64,000 bases of DNA from Acidisarcina polymorpha (GCF_003330725.1 NZ_CP030842.1:44813-108812), one strand, 5' to 3'; counted from the stretch's first letter, positions 37,227 to 47,300 are shown. Notes: generated by a model not told the origin, from the letters alone. Made by a program: numbers and translations.

Positions 37227-37513
37227 CTGCATATGGTTGCGAACTCGTTCGGTGTCCGATCGGCCAGTGCCGAGTGTGGACGGCGGTGGTTGTAGTCATG
37301 GCACCATAAGCCCAGCTTGCGGCGAGCATCAGCCAGGGTGAAGAAGACTTCCACGTTCAGGCACTCATCGCGCAGCTTTCCGTTAAACGATTCAATGTAG
37401 CCATTTTCAACCGACTTGCCAGGTCGGATGAAGTCCAGATGCACTCCATTCTTGTAGGCCCACAGGTCCATCGCCTTCGAGGCGAACTCCGTCCCGTAGC
37501 ACCACACGAAGCA
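37227..37513 (-). pseudogene. IS3 orfB, C-terminal part (interrupted by IS110)
   Basis: Reads GTEFASKAMDLWAYKNGVHL, then RPGKSVENGYIESFNGKLRD (catalytic Glu in the IESFNGKLRDE motif), then HDYNHRRPHSALADRTPNEF. It begins exactly where the N-terminal part at 39137-39708 stops (ITVDN), so both are halves of one IS3 transposase split by the IS110 insertion. Confidence 0.88.
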
Positions 37514-39136
37514 CTTGGAAGGAAGAGGTTGAGGAAGGCAGGAAGTCAGGTTTGGGGAGCGTAGCGACCGAGATCCGACTTCCTGGGCCATGGCTGGCCG
37601 TAGGTCTCCTAAGCTGAACGTATGCCTACTTTCACTTTTAGGAGAGAACCAACCATGTCCCTTGTCCAGCCTACTCAACCGTCCACCGTTCTGGTAGCGA
37701 TCGATATTGCCAAGCTCCGTCACGATGTCCTGATCGAAGCTCCGGGATGGAAGAGCCGCAAGCGCCTGATCCTGCCCAACACCGCAGTCGAGTTCCGACT
37801 GTTTGCCGACTTTCTTCATGGCTTGAAGCACCCGGTGCGCATCGTCTTCGAGGCCACTGGGAACTACCATAGGCCGCTGGCGCACTTTCTGCAGGCCGAG
37901 GGTTTCCATCTGGAGCTGATCGCGTCCCTCGCTGTGGCGCGAACCCGCGAAGCCATGCATAACTCCTGGGACAAGAACGATCCGAAGGACGCCCAGGTCC
38001 TGCTCCATCTGCTCAAGACCGGCGTGACTCAGCACTACCATGACCCGCTCGTGAACCAGATCCATGACTTTCAGGAGCTGTCGCTCACCTATGCGCAGAT
38101 CTCTCTTGAGAAGACCCGGACCCAGCATCGGCTCTTGACCCATTACCTGCCGCTCTACTTTCCGGAGATAGAGCGGTATTATCATGCCACGCGTTCTGAG
38201 TGGCTTCTCGCGTTCCTTCAGGTCTTCCCCACGCCTGCCCTGATTGCACGCCTCTCGATGGAAGACTTCGTTCAGCAAGCGTGGACGGTCGTCGGACGCA
38301 AGGTAAGTAAACAGCGGCTGCTAGAGGATATTTACCGCACGGCCCAGTCCTCCATCGGGATCCCCGTTGCTGAGGACTCAGAGGCCGTTGCGATGTTCCG
38401 CGTCGTACTCGGCGAGATGATCCGACTCTGCCAGCTCCGCGATCAACTGGAACAACGAGCTGCGCTTCACCTGAAGGAAAACGTCGACTTCAGGCGTCTC
38501 CAGCAGATGCCAGGCATCGGCCCTATCCTGGCGCTCACGATCCTGGCCGAAGCCGGCGACCTGCGCCGCTTCAATCACCATCGTCAGTTCCTCAAGTTCT
38601 GTGGCCTCGATCTCTCGACTCAGCAGTCGGGCCAGTTTCGAGGAGCGACCAAGCTGTCGAAATACGGCAACGCACGGCTTCGCTGCGCCTTCTGGATGGC
38701 CGCCACTGTGGCTGTGAGGCTGCGAGAGAACAGCTTCCGAGACAAGTTCGAACGATATCTCCGGCGTGATCCTGCCAGTGCCGACCGCAAGCGTATGGCG
38801 TATGTCGCCGTCGCCGCCAAGATGGCTCGCGTGGCTCATGGGATCATCAAGACCGGTACCGACTTCCGCTGCTTCTATGAGGCAGCGGCACCAAGTGGAA
38901 GAGCCGCTTCACCTGGGCCGTCGAGGCCGTAAGGACCTCGTAGATAATGATTCGGCCTTTCACTTGGTTGAGACTTCATTTTGAGTACAGTGGAGACTGC
39001 GCTCTTCGGCAGATCTCGTGTCGCTATGGTCGAACGCTCAGCCCTTGCTCGTGGAAGCCACTTGGAGGTACAGTCGTCGTCAAGCACATCCCATACGGGA
39101 TGCTAAGGGACCTTCTCTTCTCTCCAGCTTTTCCTT
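37514..39136. mobile_element. IS110-family element inserted in IS3 orfB
   Basis: About 1.62 kb separating the two halves of the IS3 transposase at the DN|GTEF codons. It contains one intact IS110 transposase gene. No inverted repeats, as expected for IS110. The non-coding ends are about 140 bases before and 200 bases after the gene and are the places where a guide-like (bridge) RNA would be encoded in this family. Exact ends are uncertain by a few bases because ACG is shared by both junctions. Confidence 0.8.
37655..38932 (+). CDS. IS110-family transposase
   Basis: 425 residues from ATG 37655 (AGGAGAG upstream; an upstream in-frame ATG at 37622 lacks one). The N-terminal DEDD RuvC-like domain has VLVAIDIAKLRHDVLI, RIVFEATGNYHRPLA and WDKNDPKDAQVLLHLL. 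The C-terminal domain contains LQQMPGIGPILALTILAEAG and FCGLDLSTQQSGQFRG with the conserved serine region. Complete by length and motifs. Confidence 0.93.
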   Translation: MSLVQPTQPSTVLVAIDIAKLRHDVLIEAPGWKSRKRLILPNTAVEFRLFADFLHGLKHPVRIVFEATGNYHRPLAHFLQAEGFHLELIASLAVARTREAMHNSWDKNDPKDAQVLLHLLKTGVTQHYHDPLVNQIHDFQELSLTYAQISLEKTRTQHRLLTHYLPLYFPEIERYYHATRSEWLLAFLQVFPTPALIARLSMEDFVQQAWTVVGRKVSKQRLLEDIYRTAQSSIGIPVAEDSEAVAMFRVVLGEMIRLCQLRDQLEQRAALHLKENVDFRRLQQMPGIGPILALTILAEAGDLRRFNHHRQFLKFCGLDLSTQQSGQFRGATKLSKYGNARLRCAFWMAATVAVRLRENSFRDKFERYLRRDPASADRKRMAYVAVAAKMARVAHGIIKTGTDFRCFYEAAAPSGRAASPGPSRP

Positions 39137-39708
39137 CCTGTGTTAGTACGTTGTCGACGGTGATCAATTGCGGTGCGCCTCGAAGCGCCACCACCTTGTC
39201 CAGCGCCGTGGCCACCTTCTCACCACTCAATGCCGTATCGGCGAACAGGGTCAGGCACTCGCGAGTGAACTGGTCGACGACCGTGAGCACCCGGATCCAG
39301 CGGCCGTCAGAAATCCATGCTCCACTTGTGATTGGGACGCACCGCTTGTCCGAGCGGCACACGCTGTCGCTGGGCCCTTTCTTTGCGCTTCTGAGTGCGC
39401 ACGATCAGTCCCTCCTCGGTGTAGATCCGGTAGATGTCCTTCCACCCCAGCAAGCAAAGACCGATTGCCGGGGACCCCGGCTTGGCATTTACTTCCCAGC
39501 CCTCGCGCTTGAGCAGCACTGTGAGCCGACGATAGCCATAACGCACGCGGCTGCCGGCCAGTTCGCGCAATCGAACCCGTAGCGCGTCCTGGGGATCGCG
39601 ATGATGCTCGTAACGCAAAGTCGCCCGGTTCACCGGGATCAGCCCCGCCGCGCGGCGCTGGCTCAGCTGATGGGCACCTTCGGCCCACTCCGCCAGCTCC
39701 CGCCGCAA
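39137..39708 (-). pseudogene. IS3 orfB, N-terminal part, frameshifted
   Basis: Minus-strand frame from 39708: LSQRRAAGLIPVNRATLRYE, VRYGYRRLTVLLKREGWEV, then IYRIYTEEGLIVR and PNHKWSMDF (first catalytic Asp). A small shift near 39310 moves to the next frame (ISDGRWIRVLTVVDQFTREC), which continues to LITVDN at the IS110 junction. The upstream orfA is not seen beyond 39715, so this IS3 copy is both truncated and interrupted. Confidence 0.85.
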
Positions 39709-39800
39709 ACGAGGCCTTACAACTAATGGGATGGTCCGCCGCTTGATTCCCTATAGCGCGGGGAGCAGTCTTCCTGTAGTTGATTTAGGAGGTGGTTCTC

Positions 39801-40181
39801 ATGGAAATTCGCACGATCGGTATCGATCTGGGAAAGAAGACATTCCACTTGATTGGGGTGGATGAACGCGGCAAAGTAGTTGCCAAGAAGTGTCTGTCTA
39901 GAACACAGTTACTGCAGTTCACGTCCAATCTGCCTTCGTGCCTGATTGGGATGGAGGCTTGTTGTGGGGCTCCTATGCTCGGATCTTCTCTAGCGGAACA
40001 AGGTCATGATGTACGTCTGATTCCCGCCCAGTTTGTAAAGCCGTTTGTAAAAGGAAACAAAAACGACTACCTGTACCATAGCGATGTTAGAGCGTCATGG
40101 TTAGCTTTGAAACGCATCTCTTCACGCCTCTATAAGCTTATCTTCGAGATGAAGAATACGACGGCCCGCTCCAGCCTCTAG
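39801..40181 (+). pseudogene. IS110-family transposase, N-terminal fragment
   Basis: Starts at ATG 39801 with GGAGG upstream. MEIRTIGIDLGKKTFHLIGV, SCLIGMEACCGAPMLG and HDVRLIPAQFVKPFVKGNKN are the first DEDD motifs of a different IS110 lineage from the intact element at 37655. Homology stops at about 40075 (KND) and the last residues to the stop at 40181 look unrelated. Confidence 0.85.
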
Positions 40182-40240
40182 GCCGATGATTGTATCTTCA
40201 CTTGATTCCTTGGCGGCAGAGCTTTTAATCAAGGCAGGCG

Positions 40241-41014
40241 TTAAGAACACGGAATGGTGCGGAGGGGCTTTGCCCGGTGTCTTGCCGCCTCGGATTCATC
40301 CCGGCCTTCATCCAGAAGAGAGGCGTTCTGAAAGTTTGCTCCAGAAATCTGGTCGTGCAGAATTACGTTGAGCAAAGCCTTGTGAACGTAAATGCGCTCC
40401 TTGTATTCGACATACCCTTGCTTGCGGAAGCGATTCATAAAAAGACTCACACGCGCCCGGGTCGTCCCGATCATTTCGGCCAGGGCTTGCTGCGTAATCG
40501 GCGGAATGAGTGTTTTCTCGTCGGCGACTTCTCCCGGCTTCCCGAACTGGGCCATCAACAACAGAACTCTTGCCAGACGCTTTTCACTGGAATTAAAAAG
40601 TTGATCAACAAGGTCGGCTTGGGTTCGCATGCTGCGGACCAGCAGAGAAGCTATAAATAGATCGGAGAAGGCACGTTGCTCATGCAGAACGCGGATTATC
40701 TCCTTTCTTTCCATCTTGAGTGCGATACACCCGGTGACGGCTGTCGCCGTCGCCAGATGCGGCCCGGAAGCCGCCGCAAGGCATGCCTCTCCGATGAAGT
40801 CGCCGGCCGTAAAAACGGTGATCGTGGCTTCTTTTCCGGCTGCGGAAACAATCGTAAGCCTGGCCCGCCCCTTCTGAAGGTAAAACACTGAATCGCAGCG
40901 ACTTCCCTGCGAAAAGAAAACTTCGCCTTCCATCAAGCGCACAATTTCACGGCCGAGTCCGGCGGTGGCAAGATAGGTTGCGGGGTCAAATGCAGTTTGT
41001 GCCGGATTCTTCAT
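40241..41014 (-). CDS. Crp/Fnr-family regulator, subfamily II, copy 2
   Basis: 257 residues from ATG 41014, collinear with the protein at 28055-28828 and differing at roughly 20 positions (for example LGREIVRLMEGEVFFSQG for VGRKIVRFMEGHVLFSQG). cNMP-binding domain and Crp helix-turn-helix (MIGTTRARVSLFMNRFRKQG) are intact. Same orientation as the other copy, 12.2 kb away. Similarity extends about 100 bases upstream of the start and about 15 bases after the stop. Confidence 0.92.
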   Translation of the reverse strand: MKNPAQTAFDPATYLATAGLGREIVRLMEGEVFFSQGSRCDSVFYLQKGRARLTIVSAAGKEATITVFTAGDFIGEACLAAASGPHLATATAVTGCIALKMERKEIIRVLHEQRAFSDLFIASLLVRSMRTQADLVDQLFNSSEKRLARVLLLMAQFGKPGEVADEKTLIPPITQQALAEMIGTTRARVSLFMNRFRKQGYVEYKERIYVHKALLNVILHDQISGANFQNASLLDEGRDESEAARHRAKPLRTIPCS

Positions 41015-41574
41015 GAATCCTCTTCCACACCGTCTCTCTCACGGTGTACCCCGCAAGCTTAGACTATGTCGGGTGGGAAACAAAGCTCTTTGCAGCGCTC
41101 AACTAGAAGAAGGTCTCTCCTTACATGCTTTGGAAATGACCGGATCCTTAAACCAGCGTGCGGATTGACTTAGGTGGCGTTCGATTTCTTGAACTCTCCC
41201 CTCATGCAACTCATTCAGTTAACTTTTACAGGACGCAATGTCCCCGACCATAGGCGGCAACGATCCCACAACGGTTATGTGAGTCGTTGAGCGGAAGAAG
41301 ATTCAGTCTCTTCAGGGAACGCGTTGAACACGAACTGGTGGCTTCGACCCGCTTCGACTTCTCTCAAAACATCTAGCTAGACGTCATGTTTGCTGGTAGC
41401 CTTCATAGGTAGACAAGTTTGTATGCGCATGAGGGGCCTGCCCTATTCCCAACAGAGAAGAAGGTACCTGATCGCTCAGTTGCTACACAGGTTCCTCGTC
41501 TGGATGGAGGAGCGAGCAGCCGAACGGGTGAGGATTCGCCGTGCCAATTGCCCCTGGTGACAGATGATGGGATG
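41015..41574. other. Upstream block shared with the 28.8 kb region, then no gene
   Basis: The first ~100 bases match 28829-28925. The rest shows no recognisable gene; a frame entering the next pseudogene is open from 41419 but its first ~55 residues have no kinase features. Confidence 0.4.
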
Positions 41575-42080
41575 GTCCGCCGCCTTAACCCGGCTGCTAC
41601 CTTTCATCGGGAACAGGTCGAGGCTAGAGAATTCGACTTAGTCGACATCGCCGAGTCAGCGTTGAGATTGCATGATGTTAAACTGCGCAGGCACGGCATC
41701 ACTGTTGAGCGCAACTTTCGTAGTCCAGTGGCTTCCTATGGGTTTGGAAGTAAAATCCTGCAGGTATTCTCCAATCTCATCCTGAATGCAGTTGCTGCCG
41801 TTCCGGCCGAGTCCGATAGGCTCTCCATTTGCGTTGAAGTCCAGGGCGAGTCGGTTCAAGTCACGATCGCCGACAACGGCGAAGGCATATCGGACGAATT
41901 TGCGGCCCAACTTTTGAACCTTACCTGACAAGTAAGAGCTCAGGAACTGGCCTAGGACTGCGGCTGTCAAAGCGAATCATTACAAAGCATCGCGGAACGA
42001 TAGGTTTTCACACGTTACGTGAAGAAGGTCGGCGAGGAACCTCTTTTGTTATATCTCTTCCTGTATCCCAGGCCGCCTAG
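41575..42080 (+). pseudogene. Histidine kinase C-terminal half, frameshifted
   Basis: Encodes LVDIAESALRLHDVKLRRHG, KILQVFSNLILNAVAAVPAE (N box) and VTIADNGEGISDEF (G1), then stops at 41928. The G2 part (SSGTGLGLRLSKRIITKHRG) continues in another frame to a stop at 42080. HisKA with the active His is missing. Related in plan to the kinase at 35348. Confidence 0.8.
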
Positions 42081-42425
42081 GGCCACCAATTGGCCCACAT
42101 GCACATCGAAGTTGCGAGCTTAAGAAAGAGGAACGAGATCGAAAATTATCGGAATTGTCTTGATTGTCGCGGGTGCGATCGCGCTTATCTACGGCGGATT
42201 CTCCTTTCTCCGACTCTGTAGGGTTGGGCAAGGCCATCTCTTCAACCCTCCAGGAACATCACACTAAGGCATCTGATTTGTGTGGGATGGCACGGTGATG
42301 TAGAGAACAACACATAACTCCGGTAACGAAAAGATGCAGCTCTGGTTGTGATCCTTACCTGGTTCCTGGTTCTCGAGTCGCACGACGAGGAATGACGTCT
42401 TCAAATTACCCAGGTAGGAGCTCTC

Positions 42426-43202
42426 ATGTGCGCTTCATTGACCCGTCTCCTTGGCGCCACCTCTCTTTTGGCAGCAATCTTAACCGGCTTGGCGGACGCA
42501 GAGCCGATTCACGTTCGCTTCGCCCAGGGATCAAGCCACGGTTTTCTTGCTATCCGGACGCTTGACGGCAAGCTCATCGCTACGGGTGAATCAACCCAAA
42601 TAGTTCATGGCGATCGGGTCACTTCGAGGCTCATTTTTCGATTTCGTGACGGATCAATTGACGACGACACCACCATCTTCACGCAACGCGAGGTCTTCCG
42701 ACTGGTCAGCGACCACCACATTCAGCATGGGCCTTCATTTCCCAAACCCATCGATTTTATTATCGAAGCGACGACTGGAAACCTCACCACTCGGGTCGAG
42801 GACGGCACGTTGACCAAGGAACATATGGACTTGCCACCCGACGTGTCGAACGGGCTTCCGCCCAATCTCCTGCTGAACATTCCTCCATCCACTGCGGAAA
42901 CGAAGATTTCATACGTTGTACCAGGCAAGAAGCCGCGTCTGATCCTAGTCTCTATTAAACCGACAGGCAGTCTAGCCTTTACCGTCGGAGGATTGCGTCG
43001 GCAAGCGACCGACTTTACCCTTCACATTGAGTTGGGTGGGGCTTCTGGGATGGTCGCACCGATGATCGGCAAACAGCCGGCCGACTATCACATCTGGTTA
43101 CAGAGCGGCGCACCTCCGGCTTTCGTTCGGGAGGAAGGACCACTCTATGAGGGTGGCCCGATCTGGCGCATCGAGGAAATCAGTCCTACTTTTGGCCGCT
43201 GA
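42426..43202 (+). CDS. Secreted hypothetical protein
   Basis: 258 residues from ATG 42426 (AGGAGCTCTC upstream). Residues 1-25 form a signal peptide ending LADAEP. The mature protein begins IHVRFAQGSSHGFLAIRTLD and has a beta-rich body (RLIFRFRDGSIDDDTTIFTQ, VFRLVSDHHIQHGPSFP), then ISYVVPGKKPRLILVSI and LHIELGGASGMVAPMIGKQ. It resembles lipid- or surface-associated beta proteins of Acidobacteria in general layout, but no named family is recognised. A remnant of a second copy is at 35210. Confidence 0.75.
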   Translation: MCASLTRLLGATSLLAAILTGLADAEPIHVRFAQGSSHGFLAIRTLDGKLIATGESTQIVHGDRVTSRLIFRFRDGSIDDDTTIFTQREVFRLVSDHHIQHGPSFPKPIDFIIEATTGNLTTRVEDGTLTKEHMDLPPDVSNGLPPNLLLNIPPSTAETKISYVVPGKKPRLILVSIKPTGSLAFTVGGLRRQATDFTLHIELGGASGMVAPMIGKQPADYHIWLQSGAPPAFVREEGPLYEGGPIWRIEEISPTFGR

Positions 43203-43697
43203 CTTTCGGGTTAGGGATACTGTATACCGCTTACAGGGCGGCGATTCGCCCGCGGCTTACCCAACTCAAGTGGGCCAGCCCTCATCAAGCGGAGCGCGAA
43301 CGGAGCTAATCTTCTTTCTATTCCAGAGCCACGGCGTCGCAAGCGCCCAAATGGCCCAGCCGTCCTTTTGCGGCCACCTCTGTCAGGTGGGCGAAAGGCG
43401 TGGTTTAGTTTATCAACGTCTCGCGGAGAAAGAAGGGGTCGGTCCTATGCAAAGTTGGCAAGTTTAGTCATTTGACATTGCGGCCTTTCCGCAAGCGCCA
43501 GACGACTCTCATAGAGAGCTTCTCTCTCCGACGAGCTCCGGGATGAGTCCGACTCGGCGAAGCATGTAGCATCCGTCGTACGCACTGTCCAGCGTTCTTG
43601 AATGCAATAAACTCTCGGATCAAGGGGAGACACCATCACGGGATTCTATTTGGTGCTCACGGCGCGCGGTCGAGACTGGTCTGAAAATCTAAACAGT
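43203..43697. other. No gene recognised
   Basis: About 495 bases between convergent genes. No clear terminator hairpin or ORF. Confidence 0.35.
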
Positions 43698-45836
43698 TCA
43701 TTTTGCAACACTATGCCGTGTTTTCAAATCGGCGCCCCCCAATAGCGGCAGCAAAAAGAGATTGGCGAGAATGTCTATGACCGTTCCGGCGACGACTACG
43801 AGGCCGAACCTCTGTGTAGGAGGAAAATTCGAGAGGGCAAAGATGGCAAAGCCGGCCGCGATGATGACATCTGAATAGACGATGCCGCGCCATTGCTCAC
43901 GACGGCCTGCTGCCCACGCGCTCCAGCCCTCTTTGCCATCGCGCTGCGCACGCTTCACCCCAAACACCAGGTGAACCATCGAATCGATCGCCATTCCGAT
44001 GCAGACGTTGGTAGCGGGCGCGGAGATGATATCCACGGGAATATGAAGCAAACCAATACCACCCAGCATCCAGATGGGCACCAAGCTGAGGCTGAAAATC
44101 ATGGCGATCGCTACCCGGATATTCCGGCCGACGATCAAGGCCACGCCCGTAAAAAATACTAGTAACCAAATCAGGCCAGTTCTGAGGCTTGACGCTACCA
44201 GCTTCGCCAGCGCTCCCTGCAACTGATACACGCCCCCAACGAGATAGGGTGTGAAGCCTTGCTTCCGAACAATCGACTTTAGATCGTTCACAACCTCAAC
44301 TCGCGGCTTGTCCCGCCTTTGCTCCTCCATGCGCAGATAGAAGGCCGCCAGCTTACGATCGTTCGACACGAAGGTGCTCGCGATCCTATCGTGCTTCGCT
44401 TCGCTCATGATTTTTAGCAGGCGGTCCCAACTGAAGAGGAAGGCAAACGGCTGACGATGCCCCTCGTCCATCAATACTGGCAGCGAGAGCACGGTTCCTA
44501 CTCCCTTATGCTCTTCGAGCGCCTCCTGCAGATTCCACATTTTGTCGTACTCTTCTTTCGTATCCAGCTTGTCGCCATTCGCTGCGGCGATCACCAGGGT
44601 CAGCGGATTCGACCCCCCGTTGCGGTCGACATATAGAAGTCCGTCTCGCGGTTCCGTTCCTTTCTTGAAGTAATCAAGCAGGCTGGGGTCGGTATTTAGC
44701 CGCGATATGCCAAAACTCAAGCCGACGCTGACCAACAGGATAGCCACGGAAGGCCAGGCAAACTTACTAGTCCAAAATTTAGACCAGCGTTCATCAGGCA
44801 GTGTTTGTGTCTCTTTGGGCCCTTCCCACTCCAAAAATGACGGGTACATTAGGTATGCGCAACAGAGCGCGATCACCGTTCCCTCCACGCCGCCGTAGCC
44901 TAGCTCACGCAATGGTTTGGCCGGCACCAGCAACAGACTTCCGAACCCAAGCGATGCACACACCATCGACCAGAACGAGGCTGGCAACGTCATACGCCAC
45001 GCCTTCGCACTCAGGCTGCGCGAATCCACCTCCTCCTCATCTCCCTGACGCGCAAGTGTCTGCCAGTTGAACGTCATATAAACCAGGTGAGACAAGGTCA
45101 CGACAAAGACAATTGTTCCCAAGTTTGCAGTCAGGATCCCGATTTTTTCGCCGAGTGCCGATTGGACGAGCAGCGTCGCCAGCACCGCGCTGGTACACGT
45201 CACCAGAATTCCAAGAGTGAGCTTCAGCGATCGAAAGAGAAGCCAAGCCGCTGCTCCGAACAGGAGGATAGAGGTAAGGCTGAAGACACGGAAGTCATGT
45301 TTCAGACTTCGCCGGATCATCTCGGCCACATACTGGGCCCCGGCAATATTAATGCTAAAATCCTTCGCACTGAATTTGTCGACGATCGCTTCGACCCGGC
45401 GGATCAGTTCCTCGCCGTCTCTGTTCGAAGCAAAAAGGACCACATTGCTGGAGCGCCCATTCTCCGCAATCAACAACCGCTTCCAAAAAGGGCTCTTTTC
45501 CGCATCCGCAAAGTCTTTCGGTCCGTCAGACAGGCTTTCTGCACCATTAACCATTTCAACCGCCCGCAGTTGCCGCGTCAACTGTGCCAGCCGCTCAAGG
45601 TAGTGCTGCGAAGAAATACTCGACGCGGCTACGCTAACAATCAGCTGGCTGCCGGAAGGAAATATCTTATCAATCCTTGCCGACTCTTTATATTGGGAAT
45701 CCCTCGGAGAGAAAAAGAAGTTCTCGGTCACCTGGGGCTTCAAGTCGACAAATATAGCTACGAGACCAAACAAAAGGACGGCCAATGCTAGCATCAGCCA
45801 ATGCCGCCCTGGAAGCTTATCTTTGAACGTGATCAT
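43698..45836 (-). CDS. RND superfamily (MMPL-type) exporter
   Basis: 712 residues from ATG 45836; a GTG five codons earlier has no better ribosome binding site. One membrane helix near the start (WLMLALAVLLFGLVAIFVDL) is followed by a large periplasmic loop and a five-helix bundle (LTSILLFGAAAWLLFRSLKL, LTANLGTIVFVVTLSHLVYM). The second half repeats the pattern with WLLVFFTGVALIVGRNIRVA, IGMAIDSMVHLVFGVKRAQR and FGLVVVAGTVIDILANLFLL. Members of this group move lipids or hydrophobic molecules using the proton gradient. No membrane-fusion or outer-membrane partner gene is adjacent, which fits the MMPL/HpnN-like type. Confidence 0.88.
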   Translation of the reverse strand: MITFKDKLPGRHWLMLALAVLLFGLVAIFVDLKPQVTENFFFSPRDSQYKESARIDKIFPSGSQLIVSVAASSISSQHYLERLAQLTRQLRAVEMVNGAESLSDGPKDFADAEKSPFWKRLLIAENGRSSNVVLFASNRDGEELIRRVEAIVDKFSAKDFSINIAGAQYVAEMIRRSLKHDFRVFSLTSILLFGAAAWLLFRSLKLTLGILVTCTSAVLATLLVQSALGEKIGILTANLGTIVFVVTLSHLVYMTFNWQTLARQGDEEEVDSRSLSAKAWRMTLPASFWSMVCASLGFGSLLLVPAKPLRELGYGGVEGTVIALCCAYLMYPSFLEWEGPKETQTLPDERWSKFWTSKFAWPSVAILLVSVGLSFGISRLNTDPSLLDYFKKGTEPRDGLLYVDRNGGSNPLTLVIAAANGDKLDTKEEYDKMWNLQEALEEHKGVGTVLSLPVLMDEGHRQPFAFLFSWDRLLKIMSEAKHDRIASTFVSNDRKLAAFYLRMEEQRRDKPRVEVVNDLKSIVRKQGFTPYLVGGVYQLQGALAKLVASSLRTGLIWLLVFFTGVALIVGRNIRVAIAMIFSLSLVPIWMLGGIGLLHIPVDIISAPATNVCIGMAIDSMVHLVFGVKRAQRDGKEGWSAWAAGRREQWRGIVYSDVIIAAGFAIFALSNFPPTQRFGLVVVAGTVIDILANLFLLPLLGGADLKTRHSVAK

Positions 45837-45851
45837 AGGACTTCTTACCAC

Positions 45852-46310
45852 CGCGCAAGGGTGGGATGCGCGCCACTCGCGCGAGGGATACTGAGCGAAT
45901 TCGAAGTGGCGGAAGGACTATTGAGTTCAAGTGCTAGCGACAACATGAAACCTACGCGTTGATGGGAGCTATTGTGCTCCCGCATCGGACAGTACCGATA
46001 CTGCACCACTTCGGTTTACACGAATGCGGAGTGGTAACAGCAAAGTCTCCATACGCACGACTTCTGTAGTGCCACAAGGAATAACTCGAGAGCATTCCCA
46101 AGAAGCATTACGCCGATTGGAACGAGCTAAAGTGACGCAGGCTTCACCCCCAAGGAAATGCGGCCTGCTCTTAGCAGCAATATGCCCTTCGCCTCAGGCC
46201 ACCAGATCGAAGATCGCTCCCGGCCTTCGGACCTTCTACCAATCGCAGTATCGTGTCGTCCGGAACGGACAGCACAATGAGATCGACCAGCCTCATACAA
46301 CGGAGTTCCC
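45852..46310. other. No gene recognised
   Basis: About 460 bases upstream of the exporter, likely including its promoter. Nothing else recognised. Confidence 0.35.
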
Positions 46311-46976
46311 TCATCGATCTGAAGCACTTTCCGACTGACGCATTGGCTCCCCGAAGAAACACCAGCCTGAATTCCGGATCTTTGCCTGATACATGGCAGA
46401 GTCAGCGTTTCTGATTAGTTGCTCGCCCGTGACGCCATCCTCTGGGTAGATAGCAATACCAACCGATAAACTTATTGTTAGGCGTTGTTCGTTCACTTCT
46501 AACGGGCTACCAATCCTCTCTGTAGCTTTGACAAGGACTCGCTCGATGTTGTCTCGGTTCTGCGGATCAATTAGCAGGTAAAGAAATTCATCGCCTCCAT
46601 TTCGGCAGATGGTGTCCTCCTTACGGCAGCCTTGCATGAGACGGTGTGCCGTCTCCCGCAGCGCAATATCGCCTCCGGCATGCCCCTGGGTATCGTTGAT
46701 GGCTTTGAAAGAGTCCAAGTCAAGGAACATTACCGCCAAAGACCATTGGTGGCGACCCGCGACTGCAATTGCATTTGCGAGCTTTTCATCAAACAGCTGC
46801 CGATTCGCTAACTTGGTCAAAGGATCATGCAAAGCCGAAGCTCGCGCTAGTTCCAATTGGCCGCTCGCAATTCGGAGAGCGGCCTCCGCCTTCGCCAGAG
46901 ACGTCTCCGCGGTTCTGAGATCACACTCGCACTTTTCAACCTTGGCTCTCAGAAGTTGGTTTCGTGGTTCAGGCAT
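46311..46976 (-). CDS. Diguanylate cyclase (GGDEF), intact
   Basis: 221 residues from ATG 46976. An N-terminal coiled coil (residues 5-45, LRTAETSLAKAEAALRIASG) leads into a complete GGDEF domain: HDPLTKLANRQLFDEKL, MFLDLDSFKAINDTQGHAGG, active site RNGGDEFLYLL, ISLSVGIAIYPEDG and NADSAMYQAK. No RxxD inhibitory site is obvious before the GGDEF signature. No sensory domain besides the coil; dimerisation through the coil is likely. Expected to make cyclic di-GMP. Confidence 0.92.
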   Translation of the reverse strand: MPEPRNQLLRAKVEKCECDLRTAETSLAKAEAALRIASGQLELARASALHDPLTKLANRQLFDEKLANAIAVAGRHQWSLAVMFLDLDSFKAINDTQGHAGGDIALRETAHRLMQGCRKEDTICRNGGDEFLYLLIDPQNRDNIERVLVKATERIGSPLEVNEQRLTISLSVGIAIYPEDGVTGEQLIRNADSAMYQAKIRNSGWCFFGEPMRQSESASDR

Positions 46977-47300
46977 CCAAAAGGTCGCTCCAACTGGCTT
47001 CCTGCACCTCAGCTTTCAGACAAGTCGTTACATCGAAACGGCGACATCTGATTGACATTCGAAAGCAAATGCGCTTTTCCGCGCGAGAGCCTGCGAACTC
47101 AAGATCACTCCTGAGACTTCGAGGTGACCTAGACCACGCTGCGCCATATGATGACCCGCTCGGTTTTATACGCTCATCCCCCGCGAAATAATGCGCCTGC
47201 ACTGCTCACAGCTTGACACAAAAACTGATTGCTGAGGGCAATTGTGACCATATTAAACACAGGCGATGGGATCAATAATAAGCAGGATACTTTCTATTAG
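46977..47300. other. No gene recognised
   Basis: About 320 bases with no convincing frame; upstream region of the GGDEF gene on one side and of the short ORF at 47301 on the other. Confidence 0.35.

Noticed and set aside
37094..38278. A 394-codon minus-strand ORF
   Set aside because: Only its end is IS3 orfB; the first ~250 codons are antisense to the IS110 transposase and the frame is a read-through across the junction.
39729..41583. 15-base repeat GGGATGGTCCGCCGC at 39729 and 41569
   Set aside because: Short and without further similarity on either side; may be chance or a scar and is not supported as an element.
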